Below are positions 12,215-22,095 of a stretch of 64,000 nucleotides of DNA, piece after piece. Location of the stretch: assembly GCA_964019425.1 (NCBI GenBank), contig OZ025848.1, forward strand, positions 558,001 through 622,000. The letters are read 5' to 3'. Source of the DNA: Flectonema sp. DT1601 (lineage: Eukaryota > Euglenozoa > Diplonemea > Diplonemida > Diplonemidae). The notes under the pieces were generated by a model that worked only from the letters and a program-made list of their open reading frames with translations, was not told where the DNA came from and did no database searches. The position numbers and the translations under genes are program-made. The stretch's first letter is position 1. Each line of letters opens with the position of its first letter.

Positions 12215-12653
12215 ATGCCGTGTGACCCTTTTGGTATGAACCCAGGTGGTCCAATTGGTTTTAATGACCTAATTATGAACGCCTTATGGAAGGGTGACCC
12301 CCCATGCGCATCAGCAGCTGGAAGCTATTGGGATGTTTATAACAGGACTGAGGGAAAGAGTAAAGCATTTAAGGTATCTTTTTTTTTTTTTTTTTTTTTT
12401 GCATTTAGCAAGTAAACGAAAAAAAAGAATGTTGGACAGCACACGTAAACCTCCTTTAGATTTATCAGTTTAAGTCGGTTCACGGGTTTCGTGACACAAA
12501 CAAAACATCACACAATGTTACTGTTTTCTGTACAGTATAAGATGACAAAGTTTAGTTTTTTTAAATTGAAAAAAACTTTAAGGGATCTAATAACTACTAC
12601 AGGTCAACGATTCAATATCTAAGGGAAGTTCGAAGCCTTCTAAACTACACTAG
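12215..12653 (+). CDS. small protein of unknown function, two exons
   Basis: Exon 1 (12215-12373) encodes 53 residues beginning MPCDPFGMNPGGPIGFNDLI. It ends at GTATCT before a T run. Splicing to CAG at 12600-12602 (TACTACTACAG) gives exon 2 (12603-12653), encoding VNDSISKGSSKPSKLH and a stop, for 69 aa. An alternative acceptor (ACAG at 12531-12534) gives a Lys/Phe-rich tail ending later. I prefer the first for its amino-acid composition. The protein is soluble, rich in Gly, Pro and aromatic residues, with two or three Cys. I do not recognise it. The intron carries a repeat also found in the eIF5 intron. Confidence 0.55.
12427..12535 (+). repeat. intron-resident dispersed repeat, copy A
   Basis: This stretch, starting GAATGTTGGACAGCACACG, is about 90% identical to copy B at 39491-39603 in the eIF5 intron and more weakly similar to copy C at 35875-35960. 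Similarity to copy B begins slightly earlier, at GCATTTA(G/A)CAAGTA. It sits in the sense orientation of the host intron. See the finding on introner-like elements. Confidence 0.75.
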
Positions 12654-13011
12654 CTTGAATTTGAAAATTATTTGATCGCTCTTTTCCCCAAAACCCCCTT
12701 CACTATACTATTAACACAAAGAAAAAAAAGAAAAAAGAAGAAAAAAAAAATTGATATTTTTTGGCAAAAGGACCTCCATAGCTGGTACGGATTTCTTTTT
12801 TACACACGCTTTCTTTACTGATCACTACACAACTAAAGAATGGTCTTCTTTGTCATAATTTACAGGTGATGGTAATAGCATTCCTTCTTATTAAATTTAT
12901 TTCATTCAAAAGTGAAAACAATCACCTGTTCAATGAATGCATAGTAAATAAGAGATAACTTCTCATAAAAACATTCGTATTATTAATTTGCTCAAACAGT
13001 TAACTAACAAT

Positions 13012-13842
13012 ATGGGAATTTGTTTTTCATTCTCCCGGAGAAGTGAACATAGCAGTGATAGGCCAGCTCCATCATCGGGTGCTTATGCTCCGATACCCTC
13101 GGCAAGTAGTTATGAGCCTCAGATACCTCCGGTACCTCGGCAGCCACCATTAAAAGAAGAAGCTCCGGGTAAGACAGAAAAAATATCATCCGCTACTGAA
13201 ATTTCACTGGACTGCAGTGTCGTTGTTGTTCGATTTGATGTGGATGAAATAAGTGGGGCAGTGGAAGTAGAGTTGGAAATAGATTCGCCTAGTCAGGAAT
13301 CGATCCTTAGAACGTACTGTTGCTGTACGGTGGAGATAAAAAAAGAAGAAGTCAAGTTTCTACCTCAACCAGGAATAACAGATTCTATTGTTCATCAAGA
13401 AATTACTGGCAGCGATAGTGGTCTTCCTATCTCTGTAGGAAGTGGTCAACGAGTTATTCTATATATAACTATTCCACCAGAAAACTTAGTAAGTAATGAT
13501 CAAGTGGGGTACTACCCTTTAGGCATTGCTTTATGCGGTGGAGAACAGTCTCGTTACTGTCTAGTCAGTTATGTCAAAAACAGTCCTGTTCAGTTTTCAA
13601 CTAAAAATATTATCCTCTCAGAGGGTATTGTTTATTTATTACAAGAGGTGTTTTCAACATCAGTTAATCGGGAGTGTATTGTTTGTATGTCTGCGCCATC
13701 TGATGTTGTGCTACTTCCGTGTAGACATCAATGTGTTTGTTTGCAATGTGTTGAGGAATTACTTATGAGTGGTAAATGTCCTCTTTGCAGAGCTGTGGTT
13801 AAGGAGAGTCTTTCTGCTGGAAAACTTACCGAAGGTGGATAG
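13012..13842 (+). CDS. RING-finger E3 ubiquitin ligase, MGRN1/LOG2-like, probably N-myristoylated
   Basis: Single exon, 276 aa. The first true ATG is at 13012, 12 nt after an AAACAG acceptor. The start MGICFSFSRR gives Gly2 for N-myristoylation and Cys4 for palmitoylation, as in plant LOG2 and relatives. After a Pro/Ser-rich linker comes a beta-rich domain (about 65-205) resembling the MGRN1/LUL domain, including NIILSEGIVYLLQEVF, which mirrors the segment just before the RING in that family. The C3HC4 RING (from Cys222) reads CIVC...CRHQCVCLQC...CPLC. Expected role: membrane-anchored E3 ligase for endosomal or plasma-membrane proteins. The length is shorter than animal MGRN1, which has long tails. 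Confidence 0.8.
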   Translation: MGICFSFSRRSEHSSDRPAPSSGAYAPIPSASSYEPQIPPVPRQPPLKEEAPGKTEKISSATEISLDCSVVVVRFDVDEISGAVEVELEIDSPSQESILRTYCCCTVEIKKEEVKFLPQPGITDSIVHQEITGSDSGLPISVGSGQRVILYITIPPENLVSNDQVGYYPLGIALCGGEQSRYCLVSYVKNSPVQFSTKNIILSEGIVYLLQEVFSTSVNRECIVCMSAPSDVVLLPCRHQCVCLQCVEELLMSGKCPLCRAVVKESLSAGKLTEGG

Positions 13843-15449
13843 ACTCTTCCGGCATGCTCTTCGGGATGTCATTTTCTACTCAAGTTCTCAAAATGTTTCT
13901 ATTTCTTAGATCTGTTATTTTTCGCTCTATCAATCAATTGTTTATAGGTTTGAGGAGGTGTTATTCTTATTGTTTCATTCGATGCCTTTCTTCTTTTGTA
14001 TTCCGACCTATTTACAATTTATTATTTGAACTTTCTTTTTTTATACTGACTAACCATACATGTCGAGGAAGTGAATTTTTAAACTAAATAAAGTAGATTA
14101 TACGGAAGCTGGATTTTTTTGTACTTTTTGTACTTTTTGCCTTTCGGTTAGTTATTTTATTGTATTACTGGTGTGTTTGTTGGTACTGAGTCGCAAATAT
14201 CGTCCATGGGGCTGTTCGTTAGCCTTTTGGTAAGTTTGTTGGAGTTGCAGTTACCAGTAGACAACACTAAAAAAAACCTTTTTTTAGCAAAAATATAGCA
14301 AGAACACTACCCGCTGGCTGCCGTTTAGTCTTTTCTTTTTTTTTTTTTACAATTATTATTTTTTCTGTTCATCGTTGTAGGTTCGATTGTTACGTTTCTT
14401 TCTTTCTTTTTTTTTCTTTTTTTTTTTTTTTTTGGAAAACCCTAATTCCGCACAAGGTTTTTCAAAATCTTGGAATTCAACTTCGAAAAACCGCCAGCTG
14501 CACCACACATCACAAGTCTAAAGTATCGATAAATAGCTCAAATTACTTTGCACTACAAAACAGACCAGATTGTGCTTCAGGTCTTGATAGTGTCATCACT
14601 CTGGAAGTTTTACTGAATGTAAAGTCCTTCAGAGAACCTCTTGCAAGACACTTGCGATTCTGGTTGCAAAGCAACATGTTTCTGACCGGGGTGATCGATC
14701 CAAACTCATGCAAGCGTGGGCGTTTTTTTAAAGCTACCTTGAATTATCAAGAGCGCTGCGCTGCGCTGCCCCAAGAGTTCTTGCGTGTCAAGAAGCAATT
14801 ACATGTACTCAGCAGAAGTTCCGAAAAGGATATTTCTTTTTGTCATTTCCCAAAGTCAACACTCCCTTGGCCCGTGTGTTATTAATCATTGACCAGATAC
14901 TAAATGGGAAAATAAATAGAACAAATATTTTATTGTTCGTGTATTAATTATTTAAATTGAAATGAAGAGCTCTGCATGTTCGTTGTTTTTGTGACCTTCT
15001 TGTTGGTGTTTCGTCACTTGAAAGTTCCGTTTTGATGCAAGAATTTGTGTTGAAATTGGAGGTGTTTGTCTTTTATTTTTATTTTCTGTGTTGGTATTCC
15101 GATCCAACAAAATGATGAATTTTTTAAATTTTTTTTTTCTTTCTCCGTCACTTCGATTTTTCTGCCGCTCAGAGCTCACAACGAGTTCTGGTCACTTCAC
15201 TGATTCCTTCTAGTCAGGCGATCTCTCGCTTCTTTCTACAGTGAGAGAGAGAGATACCCTGCCCGAAAACCCATTGGGAGATCATTGCTGTGATGTAACT
15301 TCTATTCAAGACTGTTTCTAGCAGTCTATCCTAGCCTATCCACAAAAAAAAAAAACCTTATTCTCTTTATCTTAGTGGTAATACCTTTGTCACAGTTAAG
15401 CGTGTTTTTTTTGATTTTTTTTTTTTGTTATTGTGGAGAAATTCTTTGG

Positions 15450-15480
<31 letters not shown>

Positions 15481-15581
15481 AGTTAATTACTGTTTGCAGT
15501 GTATTATCGAATAAGCTTTTGGTTTGTTTTTTTTATTTCCGATGTTCATTTTTTTTTTTTTCCAAACAGGCTCCACACGAT
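13843..15581. other. intergenic DNA with a transposon-related fragment
   Basis: AATAAA at about 14086 could serve 3'-end formation of the RING gene. Beyond it are T runs (14338-14349, 14404-14432) and a patch at about 14440-14890 that is not tract-like and is related to the Mutator-like element (separate entry). A 23-bp A run at 15450-15475 and a T run at 15551-15562 run up to the OST3/6 acceptor. Confidence 0.6.
14620..14890 (+). repeat. decayed fragment related to the Mutator-like element at 33387
   Basis: The stretch matches the reverse complement of about 33820-34080 inside the Mutator-like transposon, roughly three quarters identical by eye. Shared blocks include TTTCTGACCGGG, TTGAATTATCAAGAGCGC and AGCAGAAGTTCC. 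Both encode FFKATLNYQER in one frame, then lose the common frame, so both look like remnants of one coding segment. No terminal inverted repeats are visible around this copy. Confidence 0.55.
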
Positions 15582-16834
15582 ATGGAAAAGATAAGTTACA
15601 ATCTAATCGGCGTGTGGATATTGATTCTCATAGCATGCATACCTACTCCGTGTCTATCATGGGAAGGGAAACTTAAAAAGGGTGAAGTCACTGAACTACA
15701 AAAAGACGTACTAGAATTGATTGATGATGTAGAAGGAAGAGACAATTTAATCGCATTGATATCTTACAATGCCCATCCAACGTTTTTTAAAAAATGTGGA
15801 AAATGTAGTGAAATCCACTCAATAATGAACCTGTTAGCACCGGCATATGGGGAGCAGTGGAGGGGAGAGAAGCACTTTAGGTTTATTAATGTTCAGTACA
15901 CTCCTGTGACTCAATCATTAAATAAAATCTTAGGTATTAACCCTCCGGCAATCATAATGTTAAAACCAGGTGAAGATCCCATCCCACTTGACATGATCTC
16001 ACTTCGTAATAAAGTAAAGGAAAATGAAAAGTTACCCGAAATCAATGACACCGCCATCCAACGTGATGTACTATTCCCGGATTTTGAAATCGCAAAAGCT
16101 AAACGGAAAGCTCGCAGGCAGCAGAAGCTAAATCCAATTACAAATCTCGTAGATGAGAAGGAACAATGGCTTCATCGATTATCAGTAAAAACAATAGTCG
16201 AATGGATTAACGTTGAATGTGATCAAACAATTGACGACATCCCAGAACTGGAAGATTCCCCAGCAGCTGAGACTGCTGTTGGATTTCAACTTTCAATAAC
16301 TCAAATGATGTTAGTTTCTGTTGGGTTTTCATCAGTTCTTCTTTTACTTTATAGAGCAGCTTATGGTCCTTCACCAGACCCAGACAAAGACGAGATTCAA
16401 CGTTTTGCTAGAGTTCACAGTTGGTTTTATCTCACATTCTATCATGCTCTGTTTATGGGTGGCATGCATTGGTGTGTTCTGGTATGTGTTAGTTTACTTT
16501 CTCCGCATCGCTGAGCCACAAATCCATATCAAATAATAACAAACAGAACGATGCAGCTCCAACTGGTGAGCAGTTCTTTGCTCCTCGTACTCAAGGACAG
16601 TACCTTTTCGAAGGTTGTGTTGTTGCGTTGGTTTACCTCGCAGCAGGAGCTGCATTCTTAACTCCTCACCGCCCTGAGAATTTTTCATTGGCACCGGAGG
16701 TTACAAACATCGCTGCGGTGATATTCATATTCGCGTGTTTTATAACAATAATAATGTTCCTGCATAAGAACTTTTGGTACCTAAGCGGAACCTGGGTGAG
16801 AACTTACATATTATATTCAATTGGGAGGAGGTAG
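15582..16834 (+). CDS. OST3: oligosaccharyltransferase OST3/OST6 (TUSC3/MAGT1) subunit
   Basis: Exon 1 (15582-16481, 300 codons), intron 16482-16546 (GTATGT...CAG), exon 2 from 16547. The protein has a signal peptide (first about 27 residues), a thioredoxin-like lumenal domain with the redox motif KKCGKC (Cys72, Cys75), then four hydrophobic segments, the OST3/6 plan. It forms transient disulphides with nascent chains to help N-glycosylation in the ER. Read straight on, it ends at 16834 (GTWVRTYILYSIGRR, 395 aa). GTGAGA after GTW could instead be a donor splicing to CAG about 60 nt on, ending LLSKRY; I cannot decide. The start 15582 lies 12 nt after CCAAACAG. Confidence 0.85.
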
Positions 16835-16954
16835 ACAAAACTGTGGTTGGTTCTCAAACAGCTACTCAGTAAACGATACTGATGTGATAATTGTCATACT
16901 AAAACTATAAAATATAATCTCAGTTTATATACTTTTCATTACAGTTAATAAAAA

Positions 16955-17632
16955 ATGGGTAAGAGACAAGCGTCTCTGTTGGATATGTTTAATGTGAAGA
17001 ATGATCTGTTTTCGATCACTCGATCACCAAGTGAGAAAGTAACAAAAAGGAAAAAGAATTCATCACCACCAACGACAACGACAACGACAGCGACAAAAGG
17101 CAACATTCAAATGACTTTAGATGCTGGTCAAAAAGAAATTGGATGCACAACTTGTGCGATATGCGGAATGATATATAACATCGGAACTGATGATAAAGAC
17201 ACTCACTTAAAGTATTGTAGATCAAAACTAACAATAAAAGGAACTCCTAAAGAAGACACATCTGCATCAAATATTTTAATTATACGTCCTGACAGTAATA
17301 ACAGAAAACGCGCATTGGAAGTGTTGTCAATATTCTCTCAACAGGAACTGACTGAATGTGATAACAACACTTTCTTTATTAAAGTAGATTCACACAACGT
17401 TATCACATCGTCGTTGATAATATCAAAACTCGATACTCAAATCGATGGTGTCATTGCTGTTGTGGTTGCTTGCTTTCCACCAAACCTTCCTCGTAGTACA
17501 ACAACATCACTCATCTCAACAGCCTGTGAGTCACTTGTATACGAGTACGTCATGTCACCAGAACAGATTGCAATTCAATCAAATATCTCAAGGGAATCAT
17601 TCTCTTCAGATGTAAAGATTTATAATGTTTAG
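16955..17632 (+). CDS. ESCO/Eco1-like cohesin acetyltransferase, short and with altered acetyl-CoA motif
   Basis: Single exon, 225 aa, only 121 bp after the OST3/6 stop. The N-terminus has a PCNA-binding (PIP-box) pattern, QASLLDMF (residues 5-12). Next is an ESCO-type zinc finger: QMTLDAGQKEIG followed by Cys67, Cys70, His84 and Cys88. The C-terminal half aligns with the ESCO GNAT domain: FIKVDSHNVITSSLII matches the substrate-strand region, and EYVMSPEQIAIQSNISRES ending DVKIYNV matches the ESCO C-terminus. In family members an Arg-Arg-x-x-x-Ile-Ala segment binds acetyl-CoA. Here that place reads PPNLPRSTTTSLIS, so catalysis is doubtful. Known role: SMC3 acetylation during replication. Here it may be divergent or non-catalytic. 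Confidence 0.7.
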   Translation: MGKRQASLLDMFNVKNDLFSITRSPSEKVTKRKKNSSPPTTTTTTATKGNIQMTLDAGQKEIGCTTCAICGMIYNIGTDDKDTHLKYCRSKLTIKGTPKEDTSASNILIIRPDSNNRKRALEVLSIFSQQELTECDNNTFFIKVDSHNVITSSLIISKLDTQIDGVIAVVVACFPPNLPRSTTTSLISTACESLVYEYVMSPEQIAIQSNISRESFSSDVKIYNV

Positions 17633-17842
17633 ATGATTAACACATCCAACCGAAGTAGGACTTTGTATCTGTAAAAACGTGTTTTTTTTTTTTAAAAAAT
17701 AAACACAAGCATTTTTAAATGCTTTCGGTTTTTTAGGACACTATAAACCAGAACAGTAACATTGTGTTATTAGTTAGATTATATATTTTTTTATTTCTCT
17801 CTTTTAGATACTTTTAAAAGAAAAAAAAAATAACAATAATAA

Positions 17843-19012
17843 ATGTCGTTGGATGCAATGATGCCTTGGGAACTACAATCAGAACTTCATAAAGTTGTTT
17901 CCAAAGGTGATGTCAGCGGAGTCCTGAGTGTCGTGAAGTTATTATCAAAATGCGGAAATATCGATAGTCTCAACAAAATGAAGAAAACACCACTGTTGGT
18001 AGCCGTTGAATTGGGACACACAGAAATAGCAGCAGTTCTTGTAACAAGTGAAGCAGATGTCAACGAAGGAAAACCAGTAGAGGCAGCTGTTGTTAATAAT
18101 CAACCGAAACTAGTTTCTTTATTATGTTCAGCAGGTGCCTCTGTTTCTGATCATCTTTCAGGTTATGGTATAAGCTTGTTGGAGTTCGCTATTGCTAAAA
18201 AATTTCAAAAAGTTTCTGAAATTTTAACGTATTATTCTGCTGAAAAGTCTTTCGAACTCGCTTCACAAAGTGAGATTCATGTTCGTAATTTATTAATAAA
18301 GAGAGAAGTCAAGTCATTCAACAAGTTGAAGAAACAATATTTCACCGAATCAAAGTCTGCATTGGAACAATCAAAAATTGCTTCACAAAAGAGACGCGTT
18401 AACGCAATGATACTAACAGCTTGTTCTGATAATCTTCCAGATCTACTGCTCGATGCCTTGAGAGAGACTCCAGATGTTGTTATAACAAGAGACTTAGTTA
18501 AGAAATGTATCTGTGATGGCAGTCTTGAAATCGTCATTGAAGTAATGAATAACTTCGATATCAGTACAGTTGTTGGAGATACAGATCAACACGGATTTAA
18601 TTGTTTGTTTTATGCCGTTCAAAATGGTGATATGAAAATGTTTGAACTAGTAGCTGACTGTTCTCCATCTCTACTTCAGAGTATCGATAATGAAGGTCAT
18701 TCACTTGTTCATTGGGCAGCTTATTGTGGTCATTATAACATCGTTGTTGTTCTTATAACTAAATATAAAGTTGTTCCTCACGCAGTTGATCGTTCAGGTA
18801 GAACTTGTCTGCATTGGTTAGTACAGTCTGATGCTGATGAGTTGTCAATTCTTCGAATCATTTCTTATTTAATAAAACATTTCCCAACATTGATAACAAC
18901 AAAAGATCTTCAAAGAAAAACAGCTCTCGACATCGCAGAACAAACTCTCTCATCTCCTTCGATTAAAAAACTAGTGACCCCTGTTATGGATATTTGTGAC
19001 AGAAGATTGTAG
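17843..19012 (+). CDS. ankyrin-repeat protein
   Basis: Single exon, 389 aa, 211 bp after the previous gene. Ankyrin repeats run in two blocks: about 14-135 (for example KTPLLVAVELGHTEIAAVLV and a second weaker pair) and about 250-385 (HGFNCLFYAVQNGDMKMFEL, GHSLVHWAAYCGHYNIVVVL, GRTCLHWLVQSDADE, RKTALDIAEQ). A helical, Lys/Gln-rich spacer separates them. There is no kinase, BTB, SOCS or membrane segment, so it is probably a scaffold. It has no specific ortholog that I recognise. CTCTCTTTTAG lies 35 nt before the ATG. Confidence 0.8.
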   Translation: MSLDAMMPWELQSELHKVVSKGDVSGVLSVVKLLSKCGNIDSLNKMKKTPLLVAVELGHTEIAAVLVTSEADVNEGKPVEAAVVNNQPKLVSLLCSAGASVSDHLSGYGISLLEFAIAKKFQKVSEILTYYSAEKSFELASQSEIHVRNLLIKREVKSFNKLKKQYFTESKSALEQSKIASQKRRVNAMILTACSDNLPDLLLDALRETPDVVITRDLVKKCICDGSLEIVIEVMNNFDISTVVGDTDQHGFNCLFYAVQNGDMKMFELVADCSPSLLQSIDNEGHSLVHWAAYCGHYNIVVVLITKYKVVPHAVDRSGRTCLHWLVQSDADELSILRIISYLIKHFPTLITTKDLQRKTALDIAEQTLSSPSIKKLVTPVMDICDRRL

Positions 19013-19289
19013 TAACCTATATTGTAATTTTTACCTGTCACCTGTATTGTAAGTCCTCTCCTCTCTCTGAGTTAACCGTCGTCTACAATCCTATTTAGAA
19101 GGGTTGTTGGATGGGAAATAAAGTGTTTGACTGTGTTTGTTTATTAGTTACTTTATTTATATTTTTATTCTTCTGCAGTAGTACATTGAGATCATGAGCA
19201 ACGTGACGTGTTTGAGTTCTTTTCTAGTGATTGAATGCAATAATTATTTAACAACTAACAGGTCTAATCTAAAAAAAAAATAAAACACA

Positions 19290-20120
19290 ATGGTTACAGA
19301 AAACACTCCTTTAGTTGGTCATCACCATAAGCATCTCAAACGGGCTGCAAGCAGCGTTGCGAAGAGAGGAATGGTGGCATTCAAAGATGATCATATTGAC
19401 ATGGATGGATCACTGAAGGCAGCAGTGTTTGGATTTAATGATGGACTCTGTGCAAACACTTGTTTGATGATCGGAATAGCAAGCGCTTCATCTATCGATC
19501 CGTCTGTTGTAATTGCCAGCGGACTTGTTGGTCTCTTTGCTGGAGCAGCTTCAATGGGTGCAGGAGAATGGGTTTCTCTATCACTTCAAAACAGAGCAGA
19601 GCAGGGTGAGATTCTAAAGGAAAAGGAACACTTGAAAGCTCACGGTGACGCTGAAGATCAAAACTTTAACGAAATCCTCACCGATCTTGGATTCAGCAAT
19701 GACACCATCGCATCTCTGTCTAAGGATATGACTAGAGGTAATGAACAAGAAAACTTCGCAATGAAACTCCGCCTCCACGCCAAGTTAGAACTCAACCTTG
19801 ATGTTGATGATGATCGTAACAATCCTCTGAAATCAATGATGTTTATGATGAGTTCTTTCGCACTTGGTGCTGTTGTTCCTCTTATTCCTTGGATCCCATT
19901 CTTATATATGGGACCAATTGTTGCTTTATTCTTATCAATGGCAGCAGCCTTAGTAGCATCATTCGTTGCTGGCTACATGATGAGTGGTTTTACTGATGAG
20001 AGCGGATTTGCTACGGGAATCCGTCAGGTGTTCGCTGCGTTTTTAGCAATTTCAGGAGTGTATGGTACTGGTCTGTTGTACCAGTCTCTGGGTGGAAGTG
20101 CTTCAGCCGCTCTGGGATAG
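19290..20120 (+). CDS. VIT1/CCC1-family Fe2+/Mn2+ transporter
   Basis: Single exon, 276 aa. It opens with a His-rich stretch (GHHHKHLKR), then the family hallmark AAVFGFNDGLCANTCLMIGI in the first membrane helix. A second helix carries GLFAGAASMGAGEWVSLSLQ. A charged metal-binding region with many Glu/Asp follows (about 105-175, including KEKEHLKAHGDAEDQNF). Three more helices close the protein, the last with SGVYGTGLLYQSL. This is the five-helix VIT fold that exports iron or manganese from the cytosol into vacuoles or similar organelles. Metal preference and organelle cannot be told. CTAACAG precedes the ATG by 28 nt. Confidence 0.88.
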   Translation: MVTENTPLVGHHHKHLKRAASSVAKRGMVAFKDDHIDMDGSLKAAVFGFNDGLCANTCLMIGIASASSIDPSVVIASGLVGLFAGAASMGAGEWVSLSLQNRAEQGEILKEKEHLKAHGDAEDQNFNEILTDLGFSNDTIASLSKDMTRGNEQENFAMKLRLHAKLELNLDVDDDRNNPLKSMMFMMSSFALGAVVPLIPWIPFLYMGPIVALFLSMAAALVASFVAGYMMSGFTDESGFATGIRQVFAAFLAISGVYGTGLLYQSLGGSASAALG

Positions 20121-20645
20121 TACGTTTGATAAATAATCTGTTGTAATGATCACTTTTAGAGAGTACTCGTTTTCTGTTATGAGTACTCCCCTCCTTCAGC
20201 CTCTTGGTAGCTGGAAACAGTAGCATGTATCCCGCTGTTTCCATTGGGTGGTTGTAAAATTATTTAGTTTCTCTTCCTCCTCTTTTTTCTTCTTTTTCTA
20301 ACTTGGCAGTCTTACTGTTCAAATTTACCTTTTCTTTTGAATCAAAAAAAGCTTTTTGAAAGAACCTTATTAAAAAAAAAAAAACCAAAAGTTCTCGTTT
20401 TTGTGCAAAAAAAAAAGCGTTTTCCTTTGAGAATTGTGTTGCGTTGCGTTGCCAATGGATTTAACCACTAGCAGGACGAGAACCCTTTAAAATAAACAAA
20501 AAAAAAAAAAAAAAAAAAAACCAGCAAAAAAAAAAAAGTAGGCAATGAATTGCTCACACATTCATAATGTTTCTGTTCTTATGACGTTGATTGTTTCGTA
20601 ATGTGTTTGCTTTTACGGTAGCTGAACCTGCTGTAGATTGGTGAA
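20121..20645. other. intergenic spacer
   Basis: Short A runs (20381-20393, 20500-20520) and nothing gene-like. Confidence 0.55.
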
Positions 20646-20823
20646 ATGTCGATCGTGTTTGTCAACGTGTCGGGTCCTGGTATTGCTCCTAGAGGGCTGT
20701 GTTTGTTGTATTCGATATATCTAATTGTGAAGTGTAGTTATATTTTATAATTCTTTTTGAACAGTTGACTCACTCAAGGACATCGAACAATACAGCACTT
20801 GTGAGATTTCTTTTGACATATGA
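20646..20823 (+). CDS. candidate short upstream coding exons
   Basis: ATG at 20646 starts MSIVFVNVSGPGIAPRGL. Removing 20701-20764 (GTTTGT...AACAG) joins in frame to FDSLKDIEQYSTCEISFDI and a TGA at 20821-20823, for 37 aa. The second stretch has coding-like composition but is out of phase with the large downstream gene under the splice sites I can see. It may be a tiny gene, alternative 5' exons, or a leader of the next gene. Low confidence. Confidence 0.22.
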
Positions 20824-20875
20824 AAGTGTAATTCACATTATCAATTCATTCTGCAGGTATCTGGAAAACTTAATA

Positions 20876-21847
20876 ATGACTGATATTCGAGCTTGGAGAA
20901 AAGAATGGAATATTATGAAGCAACACTCAAGTGAGTTTTGTGGAGTACGGCGAGTTGGAGAAGGTCTACAGGGAGAGGTAGCTTCAGTTCAATACAACAT
21001 GAGGAATGACATGCCTGCGGGGAATAGATATAAACAACAACCCGCAATGGGTAACTCTCACAAGCGATGGTTACAAACATGTAGAGAAATAAAGAAACTT
21101 TCAGAAGACTCCTTTGAGAGACTTGAGAAGTCATTTAAACCACCTGAGGCATTTGTACCTTACTCAACATGTCTTGCTGTAGCAATAACTTGTGATGATG
21201 AGCACTCAAGAGAGTCTGCTTGGCAAGTAGTAAAATCTATGTTGAACCCTCCTTCAAAACTTGTAGCAGCTATTCTACAATTTGATATTATGGCGATTAC
21301 TCCTGGAGTTGAGAATGTTTTACTTAACCTTCCAATTCTTGATCCTCAGGCACTTGAAATAGCCTCCCCTGCAGCCTTAGCAATGGCTACGTGGTGTCAT
21401 TGTTTAAAAGATTATTTTACTCATCTTTGTGATAGTGGTGAGAGACCCGTTGCGGCGGGGGTTTCAAATTTACTAAAAAAAGAAAAACGTCCTCAAACTC
21501 CCAGCCGAAGACGCAGCAGCAGTCGAACAACGAATATTCGTAAATTACCATTAACTTCACCTCCGATTATAAATTTATTGCAACCTGATAATGGAATAGA
21601 TAAATGGATATCAGTATTAGGTCTTCATGACTACAGAGATGTGTTCGTAGCTAATGAAGTTGATGATCAAACTCTTCCTTTACTCACTGCACGAGATCTT
21701 TCTGATATGGGAATACCATCATCAGTAGCACAGAGAATACTATCGGACATACCTGATCTTCGACCTACTACTCGACACAGTCGATTTGAGACTCCACCAC
21801 CAATTTCCAGCACACGAATCAGACCTCACTATTCATTGGTTGCGTAG
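20876..21847 (+). CDS. protein with a dynein-stalk-like helical segment and a C-terminal SAM domain
   Basis: 323 aa from the first ATG (20876), 19 nt after CATTCTGCAG. Residues about 88-185 follow the pattern seen in dynein heavy chains around the stalk: KPPEAFVPYSTCLAVAITC, then AWQVVKSML, LVAAILQFDIMAITPGVENV, and SPAALAMATWCHCLKDYFTH. A Ser/Arg-rich linker (RRRSSSRTT) leads to a SAM domain (about 238-295: GIDKWISVLGLHDYRDVF ... DLSDMGIPSSVAQRIL). There is no AAA+ ATPase, so it is not a motor. Presumably it is a cytoskeletal or signalling adaptor that oligomerises through SAM. In-frame sequence also continues upstream of this ATG (YLENLI), so an earlier exon is possible. Confidence 0.65.
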   Translation: MTDIRAWRKEWNIMKQHSSEFCGVRRVGEGLQGEVASVQYNMRNDMPAGNRYKQQPAMGNSHKRWLQTCREIKKLSEDSFERLEKSFKPPEAFVPYSTCLAVAITCDDEHSRESAWQVVKSMLNPPSKLVAAILQFDIMAITPGVENVLLNLPILDPQALEIASPAALAMATWCHCLKDYFTHLCDSGERPVAAGVSNLLKKEKRPQTPSRRRSSSRTTNIRKLPLTSPPIINLLQPDNGIDKWISVLGLHDYRDVFVANEVDDQTLPLLTARDLSDMGIPSSVAQRILSDIPDLRPTTRHSRFETPPPISSTRIRPHYSLVA

Positions 21848-22095
21848 TTCTTATTTATCTACACAATATTAACCATTGTCACTGATCTTCAACCTACTTC
21901 TCGACGCACAGTCGGTTTGAGACTCCACCACCAATTTCCAGCACACGAATCAGACCTCACTATTCATTGGTTGCGTAGTTCTTATTTATCTACACAATAT
22001 TAACCATTGCCACTGATCTTCAACCTGCTTCTCGTCGCAGTCGGTTTGAGACTTTTCCAGAACACGAATCAGACCTCACTATTCTTTGGTTGTGT
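21755..22095 (+). repeat. three-copy tandem repeat overlapping the 3' end of the SAM gene
   Basis: Units begin at 21755, 21884 and 22015 (GATCTTC(G/A)ACCT(A/G)CT...), so the spacing is 129 and 131 bp. The first unit contains the last 31 codons and the stop of the SAM gene. The second is nearly identical; the third is shorter and more diverged. Only the first is translated. Confidence 0.9.

Noticed and set aside
12505-12540. CTGTTTTCTGTACAGTATA resembles the 3' part of the kinetoplastid spliced leader (TTTCTGTAC)
   Set aside because: Only about nine bases match, no GT donor follows in the right place, and copy B changes the match; taken as coincidence.
13854-14087. 77-residue frame after the RING gene, beginning with an ATG
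   Set aside because: Phe/Ser-rich with no homology, and it sits where a 3'-UTR with AATAAA is expected.
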